From a bacterium (GTDB lineage Bacteria > Auribacterota > UBA6266), in NCBI GenBank assembly GCA_023228325.1, contig JALOBK010000001.1:1093549-1157548 (forward strand): a stretch of 64,000 bases of DNA. Direction: 5' to 3'. The stretch's first letter is position 1. Each line of letters starts with the position of its first letter. Shown piece after piece: positions 26,318 to 33,367 of the stretch. The notes under the pieces were generated by a model that did no database searches, was not told where the DNA came from, and worked only from the letters and a program-made list of their open reading frames with translations. The position numbers and the translations under genes were made by a program.

Positions 26318-27310
26318 ATGAATAAAGATTTCTCCATTTCAGTGATAATACCGGTGCTTAATGAGGAACATCATATATCACCATGCCTTGATTCCATCCT
26401 GAGCCAGACAAGAAGGCACATAGAAGTTATTGTAGTGGATAACGGGTCTACGGATGGCACGGCGAAGATAGTTGAGAGGTTTTCCAACAGGGACGGAAGG
26501 GTTCGTCTTGTGAAAGAAGGCAGGAAAGGCGTTGTGTATGCAAGGAACAGAGGCATTGAAGAAGCCTGCGGGGATTTTATAGCTTTTACCGATGCGGACT
26601 GTGTTGCCGTAGTAAGCTGGCTTGGTTCTCTTGTAAGGCATTTTGATGAATCCGGGATCGCTTCCGTCAGGGGTCCGAATGTTTTACCGAGGGAAGATAC
26701 CAATACGGGTAATATTATAAAAGAAACATTTACATTTTTCCTCCCTTTCGGGAGAAAATACTGTGATTTCGGACACAGCTCCAGGCAGGTGGATTTCAAC
26801 CCCTCATGCAACGTTATGTACAGAAAAGAGGCATTACGGAAAACAGGCCTGTTCAGCCCCGATATGTATCCTCTTGAGGATGAAGAGATGGCGGCGCGCC
26901 TGAGAAAAACGGGGTATCAGGTATTGTGTGACCCTGATGCAATAGTTTATCACTACAAGAAAACGGAAATAAGCGATGTTTTTAAACTGGCCTACCGGTT
27001 CGGAAAAAGCCGCGCGTCATTTCTCAAAAAAGGGTCCGAACCCGGCATATTCCGCTGGTCTGCGATTGCCGTGTCATTCAATGTAGTCATTCTGGCTTTG
27101 ATATGCCTGCTGTTCAGCCCGAAAACAGTTTTTATGTCTTTAACCCTGCTTTCATTGATCCTGGCGCTGTTAATAGGGCTATCGTTAATGATAGCGAGAA
27201 AAACAAAAATTATGGATTTTCCTGTTTATTTTTTCTTTGTTTTGCTCATCGTTACGGGGTGGAATACGGGCTTTATCGTAAAGCTGTTTGCGCCAAACCG
27301 CAAATCATGA
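26318..27310 (+). CDS. family 2 glycosyltransferase with C-terminal membrane helices
   Basis: A 330-residue protein from the ATG at 26318. The GT-A domain covers residues 1-235: SVIIPVLNEEHHISPCLDSI at the nucleotide-binding edge, VVDNGSTDGT, the DADC metal-binding motif and the later EDEEMAARLRKTGY acceptor motif. Two transmembrane helices occupy about 255-325, so it works at the cytoplasmic membrane face. Such enzymes add single sugars to lipid or glycan acceptors using NDP-sugars; the donor cannot be read from the sequence. It stands alone between a terminator and the que operon. Confidence 0.88.
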   Translation: MNKDFSISVIIPVLNEEHHISPCLDSILSQTRRHIEVIVVDNGSTDGTAKIVERFSNRDGRVRLVKEGRKGVVYARNRGIEEACGDFIAFTDADCVAVVSWLGSLVRHFDESGIASVRGPNVLPREDTNTGNIIKETFTFFLPFGRKYCDFGHSSRQVDFNPSCNVMYRKEALRKTGLFSPDMYPLEDEEMAARLRKTGYQVLCDPDAIVYHYKKTEISDVFKLAYRFGKSRASFLKKGSEPGIFRWSAIAVSFNVVILALICLLFSPKTVFMSLTLLSLILALLIGLSLMIARKTKIMDFPVYFFFVLLIVTGWNTGFIVKLFAPNRKS

Positions 27311-27390
27311 TATTCCCGCGTTTTATTTTTTAAAAAATTGATGTAAAATGTGATATCGTGATTGTCTTCCACCTGTTAAATTGACTGTGT

Positions 27391-27762
27391 ATGCATGAAT
27401 TAAGCGTAAAGACATTTTTTTCCTCGGCCCATAGCCTTAACGGTTATAAAGGCCCGTGCAGTAATATGCACGGGCACAACTGGGATGTGGAGGTCTTTAT
27501 AAGATGCCGCAGCCTTGATGAAATGGGAATGGTCAGGGATTTCAGGGAATTGAAAGATATAATATCTGAAGTTGTATCTGAATTTGACCATAAGAATTTG
27601 AACGAACTCGAATGTTTTTCCGATAAAAATCCGACCGCGGAAAATATTGCCCGCCTTCTGTTTTCGATGTTATCCGGGAAAATCAATGATAAAAGGATTA
27701 AAGTATCGAAGATAACGGTCAAAGAATCTTCAAAAACAGGGGTTTCATATTGGGAAGACTGA
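27391..27762 (+). CDS. queD: 6-carboxy-5,6,7,8-tetrahydropterin synthase
   Basis: A 123-residue T-fold enzyme that converts 7,8-dihydroneopterin triphosphate to 6-carboxytetrahydropterin, the second step of queuosine precursor synthesis. The zinc ligands are H14 (SSAHSL), H27 and H29 (MHGHNW), with the catalytic C23. VRDFRELK and FDHKNLNE are also typical. It is the first gene of a complete queD-queE-queC-queF operon. I see no preQ1 riboswitch in the 80 nt before it. Confidence 0.95.
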   Translation: MHELSVKTFFSSAHSLNGYKGPCSNMHGHNWDVEVFIRCRSLDEMGMVRDFRELKDIISEVVSEFDHKNLNELECFSDKNPTAENIARLLFSMLSGKINDKRIKVSKITVKESSKTGVSYWED

Positions 27763-28391
27763 AGGTAAATGAAATATTTAAGAGCATTCAGGGGGAGTCA
27801 AGCCATGCGGGGGAGCCGTGTGTTTTTGTCAGGCTTGCAGGATGCAACCTCAGATGCGGTTTTTGTGACACGCGCTATGCATACGAAAAAGGAGTGTATT
27901 TAAACGCCGAAACGCTTGTAAAAAAAGTATTAAGGTATAAACCCGGTCTTGTATGTATAACCGGAGGCGAACCGTTAATCCAGAAAGATATATTTTGCGT
28001 TATTGACGAACTAATACGCTGCGGGAAAAAGATAATAATAGAAACCAACGGTTCCGCCTGCATTAAAAATATAAATAAAAAGGCAACAATAGTAATGGAT
28101 ATAAAGTGCCCCCTGAGCGGGCAATCAGGAAGTTTTTTTGCGAAAAACATGGAGTATATTAAAAGTGAAGATGAGATAAAATTTGTCATTTCCGGACGTA
28201 AAGATTACCTGTGGGCTAAACGCGTGGTGAAAAAAATTGAAGGGAAAAAATGCAATATACTGTTTTCTCCGGCGTATGGCCTTCTAAAAGCTTCGGACCT
28301 TGCGGGATGGATATTGGAAGATGATTTAAAAGTGCGCCTGAACCTGCAGCTCCATAAGGTAATATGGCCTAACAGGACCAGGGGTGTTTGA
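27750..28391 (+). CDS. queE: 7-carboxy-7-deazaguanine synthase (radical SAM)
   Basis: A 213-residue radical SAM enzyme. The iron-sulfur ligands are C32, C36 and C39 in GCNLRCGFCDTRYA, a normal CxxxCxxC here. The preceding SIQGESSHAGEPCVFVRLAGC and the later ITGGEPLIQKD and IETNGS are QueE signatures. It uses a TTG start at 27750 that overlaps queD by 13 nt. The enzyme turns 6-carboxytetrahydropterin into 7-carboxy-7-deazaguanine. Confidence 0.94.
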   Translation: MGRLKVNEIFKSIQGESSHAGEPCVFVRLAGCNLRCGFCDTRYAYEKGVYLNAETLVKKVLRYKPGLVCITGGEPLIQKDIFCVIDELIRCGKKIIIETNGSACIKNINKKATIVMDIKCPLSGQSGSFFAKNMEYIKSEDEIKFVISGRKDYLWAKRVVKKIEGKKCNILFSPAYGLLKASDLAGWILEDDLKVRLNLQLHKVIWPNRTRGV

Positions 28392-28394
28392 ATT

Positions 28395-29078
28395 ATGGGA
28401 AAAAAGGCGGTGGTTTTATTGAGCGGAGGATTGGATTCGGCTACAGTCGCCGCGATGGCCAAATCAGGGGGATTTGACATATACGCCCTGACTTTTGATT
28501 ACGGCCAGCGCCACAAAACAGAAATTGCCTGCGCAAAACGAATTGCGGCAGCGGTAAAAGCGAGAAAGCATATGGTCTTCCGCCTTGATATGAGGAAGAT
28601 AGGAGGGTCTGCCCTGACTTCAGGCGCTAAGGTTCCCAAGAGGAGAAAAACAGGAAGCATGCCCTATACCGTACCTTCTACATATGTTCCCGCGAGAAAC
28701 ACGATATTCCTTTCGGTTGCGCTGGCATGGGCCGAAACCATAGGCTCGAAAGACATATTTATCGGGGTAAATGCCGTTGATTACAGCGGTTATCCCGACT
28801 GCAGGCCGGAATATCTGAGAGCGTATGAAAAGATGGCCGCGCTGGCGGTTAAGCCTGCAGGCAAAAGCAGGATAAAAGTACACAGCCCGCTCGTTAAAAT
28901 GAAGAAATCTGATATAATCAGGACAGGCGCGGCTCTTGGCGTGGATTTTTCAAAAACACACAGTTGTTATGACCCGGTCATGAAATCAACCGCCTGCGGA
29001 GAGTGTGACTCATGTATTATAAGGAAAAACGGGTTTAAGGAAGCGGGGATCAAAGATCCTCTGAGGTATGCCAAATGA
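28395..29078 (+). CDS. queC: 7-cyano-7-deazaguanine synthase
   Basis: A 227-residue PP-loop ATPase. SGGLDSAT (about residues 10-17) binds ATP, LTFDYGQRH and VPARNTIFLSVAL are family motifs, and the C-terminal zinc site CYDPVMKSTACGECDSC supplies four cysteines. It makes preQ0 from 7-carboxy-7-deazaguanine and ammonia. It starts 3 nt after queE and overlaps queF by 4 nt. Confidence 0.95.
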   Translation: MGKKAVVLLSGGLDSATVAAMAKSGGFDIYALTFDYGQRHKTEIACAKRIAAAVKARKHMVFRLDMRKIGGSALTSGAKVPKRRKTGSMPYTVPSTYVPARNTIFLSVALAWAETIGSKDIFIGVNAVDYSGYPDCRPEYLRAYEKMAALAVKPAGKSRIKVHSPLVKMKKSDIIRTGAALGVDFSKTHSCYDPVMKSTACGECDSCIIRKNGFKEAGIKDPLRYAK

Positions 29079-29482
29079 AGAAAGCAAGGCTGAAAAACTT
29101 AACGCTGCTGGGAAAAGCAAAAACGGTTTATCCGAAATCCCCCGATAATGCCGGGCTCGAGACATTCGCCAATATAATAAGCAGAGATTATAATGTAAAA
29201 TTCGAAACAGATGAATTCACTTCCATATGCCCTGTCACCGGCCAGCCTGATTTTGCCAGAATAGAAATAGAATATATCCCGGCTGAGAAATGCATAGAAT
29301 CCAAATCACTGAAACTGTATCTTTTTTCTTTCAGAAATGTCGGGATGTTTGCGGAGGATATTGCCAACAGGATTCTGGATGATATCGTTAAGACGGCGAA
29401 GCCGAAAAAGGCAAAGGTTACGGCGATGTTCAAAGCGCGGGGCGGCATCGGCATAACCGTTGAAGCGAAACATGATTTTTGA
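29075..29482 (+). CDS. queF: NADPH-dependent preQ0 reductase
   Basis: A 135-residue T-fold enzyme of the short (YkvM) QueF type. The catalytic C52 lies in TSICPVTGQPDFA, and ESKSLKLYLFSFRN is the QueF motif that binds NADPH. It reduces preQ0 to preQ1 for insertion into tRNA by Tgt. It completes the queDECF set, so the organism can probably make preQ1 from a GTP-derived pterin; folE, tgt and queA are outside the window. Confidence 0.94.
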   Translation: MKKARLKNLTLLGKAKTVYPKSPDNAGLETFANIISRDYNVKFETDEFTSICPVTGQPDFARIEIEYIPAEKCIESKSLKLYLFSFRNVGMFAEDIANRILDDIVKTAKPKKAKVTAMFKARGGIGITVEAKHDF

Positions 29483-29486
29483 TAAG

Positions 29487-29635
29487 AAAGGCTACTTTCG
29501 GCAATAAATTTTTATGGGGACGCTTGTAAGTCCCCCCGAGACTTACTTCGCTCGGCTTTTTTACTTGCTCGCCTTTCAGGCACCATGGCCGCTCGTAAAA
29601 AAACGCCCCTTAAAAATTATTGCCTCATAGCCTTT
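29487..29635. repeat. 149-bp element bounded by imperfect inverted repeats (MITE-like)
   Basis: The left end (29487-29522) and right end (29602-29635) are imperfect inverted copies: AAAGGCTA, GGCAATAA, TTTTTA and GGGG on the left recur in reverse complement order on the right. The interior has more dyads, such as GTAAGT (29526-29531) with ACTTAC (29541-29546). It has no coding capacity. It could be a small non-autonomous mobile element or a large structured 3' UTR of the que operon. Confidence 0.5.
29536..29562 (+). terminator. possible Rho-independent terminator of the queDECF operon
   Basis: CCGAG (29536-29540), a 10-nt loop, CTCGG (29551-29555), then C and six T. The stem is short but GC-rich. 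It lies inside the inverted-repeat element, about 55 nt after queF. Confidence 0.5.
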
Positions 29636-29655
29636 TGCTTAAAAGGAAAGCAATT

Positions 29656-30315
29656 ATGAGATTTCGCAGCAAAACAAAAACATTGAGCGGTTTATTTTCT
29701 TCCGTTGCCGGGCTGATATTGTTTATATGTTTTTTCCTTCCTTCGGTCAAGGGGTGTGAGGGTGATATTTATCCTTACAGGGAATTCGATGTTGAAAGTA
29801 TCGCGGCCTGTGGTTCCGCGAGAACGTTTTTCGACAGGATATGGCAATACGCGCTGCCTTATTTCGGTGGGCTGCTCGCGGCATATCTTAATATGAGGGT
29901 TGTCATAAAAAAGGCGGATAACCTCAAATTCGAGAAGAACCTGTTTATGCTTTTTACAGCTGTTGTCCTTTCGTATTTGTGCTGCGTTATGCTTATCGGC
30001 TTCATGGATTTTTTTAACAGCGGAAAAATAGATTTTTACAGCTGTATCCTGGCTCTGGCCGGCATTGCCGTTATAACGGTTTTCCTGTCGGTCTTCATAT
30101 ATATTGTTCTTGGGAACAAGGAAGATGAAAGAAAGATCGGGGTTTACCAGGCTCTTTTTGCGCTGATATATGTTCTGTGGATGGCTCCCTATGTCGTGGA
30201 CGGAAACGCTTATTACGGCATGAAAATTTCCTTCTGGTGCATGGCGCTGCTGGTTGTTCTGGGGGATGTGATGTACCGCTCTGTCCCGGAATCGCGATGC
30301 AGGGTCAAGTATTAA
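29656..30315 (+). CDS. hypothetical polytopic membrane protein
   Basis: A 219-residue protein with six or so transmembrane helices and a short loop after the first (LPSVKGCEGDIYPYREFDVES). I do not recognise a family. The ATG at 29656 is chosen because AAGGAAA lies 7 nt upstream; an in-frame TTG at 29620 falls in the inverted-repeat element. It appears monocistronic, 28 nt before addB. Confidence 0.65.
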   Translation: MRFRSKTKTLSGLFSSVAGLILFICFFLPSVKGCEGDIYPYREFDVESIAACGSARTFFDRIWQYALPYFGGLLAAYLNMRVVIKKADNLKFEKNLFMLFTAVVLSYLCCVMLIGFMDFFNSGKIDFYSCILALAGIAVITVFLSVFIYIVLGNKEDERKIGVYQALFALIYVLWMAPYVVDGNAYYGMKISFWCMALLVVLGDVMYRSVPESRCRVKY

Positions 30316-30343
30316 CTGATTTAAAAATTTACCGGAATATAAA

Positions 30344-33300
30344 ATGCTTTCTCGTGAAACAATAGAGATTTTCCCTTCCCCTCTCGCCGTTTCGGAATAT
30401 ATCAGGAGGATGGGAAAAGAAATCTACTTTAACCATACCTTCTATACATTCGGAAAGATCCTGCTTAATCTTGCGGCAGAGCTTCTTGAGGAGCGCTTTA
30501 TAACTGACTTTGAAAAAGAGATAATCCTCAAGAGGATCTGCTCCGGTTATTTCAAAACCCGGAAAAAAAATTATTTTTATCCTGTTTTTTCAAAGCCCGG
30601 CTTCATAAAGGATTTGAAAAAAAGCGTTAAAACGCTTAAAAAGGCCGGAGTCACGCCCGAAATACTTAAAAAACACATAGGCAACAGCAAAAGGGAAAAA
30701 CTTTCCCTGAAAAGGCTAACGGATTTTTACAATATTTATTCTGAATATTGCAGTTCCTGCCGTGATTATGACGATATGGGATGGCTGGTGATAGATGCCC
30801 TGGGGAAAATGGCGGACATGGCACCTTTTTTGAGGGGTATAAAGAAGGTGGTTGTGCGCCCGAGGTATCAGCTCACAAACGTGCAATTGAAACTGCTCGA
30901 AATTTTTGCCGATAAAGGAATAAAAGTTTCCGTGTATTTCCCCTGCGATGAAAGCAATGCGGCGTTTGAAGCGGGTATATTTCCATGCAGGTGCTTAAAA
31001 CAGATGGATTCGGGCAATATCAGGGTTGATAACACTGTTTCGGGCAGCGCTAGGCAGCCTTCCGATTTGGCGTTTGTCCAGAAAAACCTTTTCAGGGCGG
31101 TGAATAATGAAGCAAAAGCGACAGACGGTTCAATCAGCGTAATTGAAGCCGCGGACAGGAATTCGGAAGTAAGAGAAATAGCCCTCCGCATAAAGAAATA
31201 TCTTTGCGGCGACGAATATTTGAAACCTTCTGATATTGTCGTGATAGCGAAAAAAATATCGCTCTATGACGACTACATAAGACAACATTTTAACAGAGCT
31301 AAGATACCATATTATTTCAGGCGCGGGAGACAGCTGCAGCGCGCCAACTTCTACAAGGATTTAATGCTGGTGTTGTCAATGGCCGAAGAATATTTTCCCA
31401 GGGAAAATATTGCCAGGATAATCGCGGCGCCGTATTTTACCGATATAGGGATAGACAAAGATGTTGCCGGACTTATCCTTTGCCTTTGCGGATATTTGTC
31501 GGCGGACAATAAACCCGTCGACGGGTGTTTAAACTGGCTTGCCGGGAAAGGAGGGGAAACAAAAGATTTTATAAACAGCGGGATTGATATTCAGGATGTG
31601 AAAACATTGAATGAATTTCTTTGCGGGCTTATCCGGGATATTTCGTTTGAAGCTGAACGGACAGCAAAGGATTTTTCAAAATGGTTAAGAAATTTTATAA
31701 GCCGTTACTATATCAGAAATATGATTGAGGATGAAGTATCCGCGGTGTGCGGACTGCTGGATAAGATAGACGCCTGCCCGGATAATATCATGGGGTCGTC
31801 CCTTGTGAGTGCCGCCCGGTTTAAGGAAATGATAGAAAGTCTGGCCGAAAGAGAAGTCATACATGAAAAAAACAACCTGAACGCTGTAAAAATATTGACG
31901 CCTTTTGATACGGACGGCATGAATTTTAAAATAGGCGTTTTTTGCGGTATGGCAGAAGGCGAGTTCCCGTCCCGGAAAACAGAAGGCCTTATACTTAAAG
32001 ACGCTGATATAGAAGCACTGAACCGCATACTGGACGAAAAAGGAATGCTGCCGGTTCAAAAATCTGCAGATGAAGAAATTACAGACAGAAATATTTTTTA
32101 CAGAAGTTTTCTGAATATTTCGGACAAATGCATATTCACAGTCCCGTTTACTGAAGAGACCCGGGAAGACAGAAAAAAATCCGTATTTCTCGAAGAAATA
32201 GAAATGATGTTTTTATCAGAGAAGGACGGTAAAATGGTTTCGGCGCTGGAGGTAAAAAAAATCCCGCCTTCCTCTGTGATAAGTGAGCCGGATGATGCCG
32301 CATCCAGAACAGACCTGCTGGTTTCCATCGCAAAAAAAAGCAGGGGGAGGAAACTTCTTTTACAGCCCGGCGGGCTGCAGCGGGAGCTGGAGCAGAATGA
32401 CAGTGTGTTTATGAGAAATCCTAATGTCATTGCAGCGGGTGATGCTAAAAATTACAGGGGTTTTTATTCTTCCGAAGAGATCCGCCGTTTTTTGTCGGAT
32501 AAATTTTTTCAGGACGGGGCATTTTCGTTTAACGCAACCGCGCTGGAAGCGTTTCTAAGATGCCCGTTCAGATATTTTATGCAGTCGCTCATGAAAATGA
32601 GAGATTTGCCGAGGCCGGAACTCTATATTGATGTTATGGATGAAGGGGCCATTATCCATGAAGTGCTGGAAAATTTCTGCAAAGAGAGAAAAGGGAAGGG
32701 AGGAGAAAGGCTTTTATTGGATATTGCCGGCGGAATTTTTAATTCATATGAGCAGAACAATCTGACGGGCAGGAAGGAATTGTGGTCGGTGAAGAAAGAA
32801 GGGATGACCGAAATCCTCAGGAACTTTCTGAAACTTGAAGAAAAATCCCCGATAGGGCCCGGGAAAACGGAATTTCTCAGGGCTGAATTCCCGTTCAAGA
32901 AATTCGTAACCGGTATACGCGGCGAAAAGATAGCGCTGAACGGATATATAGACAGAATAGATATCTCAAAAACAGGCATAGTTTATGTGGTCGACTATAA
33001 AACCAGCAGGCAGGTCAGAAGCGAAGAAGATTTTCGCGAAGGGTATCTGGCTCAGGCCGCTCTTTATAAACTGGTCCTTTCAGAAAAAACCGCGCAGAAA
33101 AATCTGGGCATAAAAAGCCCGGCTGAAATCAGGGCATGTTATTTCCTTTTGAAAGCCGACCCCTTTGATGAAAAAGCGGAATTCTTTTCGGAAATTGCCG
33201 TATCGGGCGACTGGGAGGAAATCCTTTTTGAAAAAATAATGAGATTCAAAAAAGCTGTTATCAACATGGAATTTCCCGCGCGCCCTTTTGACAGGCAGGT

Positions 33301-33367
33301 TGATTGCAGGAACTGCGAGTTCCCTTATTTTTGCAGGATAGCCGAAGATTGGGGCGCGAAAACATGA
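30344..33367 (+). CDS. addB: AddB-like helicase/nuclease subunit with Fe-S PD-(D/E)XK domain
   Basis: A 1007-residue protein. The N-terminal two thirds follow the UvrD-like fold without a Walker A loop, as expected for the inactive helicase half of AddB/RecC-like subunits; VFCGMAEGEFPSRKTEG is a conserved C-terminal helicase motif. Residues about 735-1000 are a RecB-type nuclease: FLRCPFRYFM (Cys near 743), DEGAIIHEVLENF, the catalytic VVDYKTS near 882, then LAQAALYKLVL, and CRNCEFPYFC near 988-997. The four cysteines would hold an Fe-S staple. With AddA it should resect double-strand breaks for recombination. It overlaps addA by 4 nt. Confidence 0.9.
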   Translation: MLSRETIEIFPSPLAVSEYIRRMGKEIYFNHTFYTFGKILLNLAAELLEERFITDFEKEIILKRICSGYFKTRKKNYFYPVFSKPGFIKDLKKSVKTLKKAGVTPEILKKHIGNSKREKLSLKRLTDFYNIYSEYCSSCRDYDDMGWLVIDALGKMADMAPFLRGIKKVVVRPRYQLTNVQLKLLEIFADKGIKVSVYFPCDESNAAFEAGIFPCRCLKQMDSGNIRVDNTVSGSARQPSDLAFVQKNLFRAVNNEAKATDGSISVIEAADRNSEVREIALRIKKYLCGDEYLKPSDIVVIAKKISLYDDYIRQHFNRAKIPYYFRRGRQLQRANFYKDLMLVLSMAEEYFPRENIARIIAAPYFTDIGIDKDVAGLILCLCGYLSADNKPVDGCLNWLAGKGGETKDFINSGIDIQDVKTLNEFLCGLIRDISFEAERTAKDFSKWLRNFISRYYIRNMIEDEVSAVCGLLDKIDACPDNIMGSSLVSAARFKEMIESLAEREVIHEKNNLNAVKILTPFDTDGMNFKIGVFCGMAEGEFPSRKTEGLILKDADIEALNRILDEKGMLPVQKSADEEITDRNIFYRSFLNISDKCIFTVPFTEETREDRKKSVFLEEIEMMFLSEKDGKMVSALEVKKIPPSSVISEPDDAASRTDLLVSIAKKSRGRKLLLQPGGLQRELEQNDSVFMRNPNVIAAGDAKNYRGFYSSEEIRRFLSDKFFQDGAFSFNATALEAFLRCPFRYFMQSLMKMRDLPRPELYIDVMDEGAIIHEVLENFCKERKGKGGERLLLDIAGGIFNSYEQNNLTGRKELWSVKKEGMTEILRNFLKLEEKSPIGPGKTEFLRAEFPFKKFVTGIRGEKIALNGYIDRIDISKTGIVYVVDYKTSRQVRSEEDFREGYLAQAALYKLVLSEKTAQKNLGIKSPAEIRACYFLLKADPFDEKAEFFSEIAVSGDWEEILFEKIMRFKKAVINMEFPARPFDRQVDCRNCEFPYFCRIAEDWGAKT

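Noticed and set aside
27311..27390. preQ1 riboswitch before queD
   Set aside because: The leader is only 80 nt and I could not find the stem followed by the A-rich tail pairing expected of preQ1-I.
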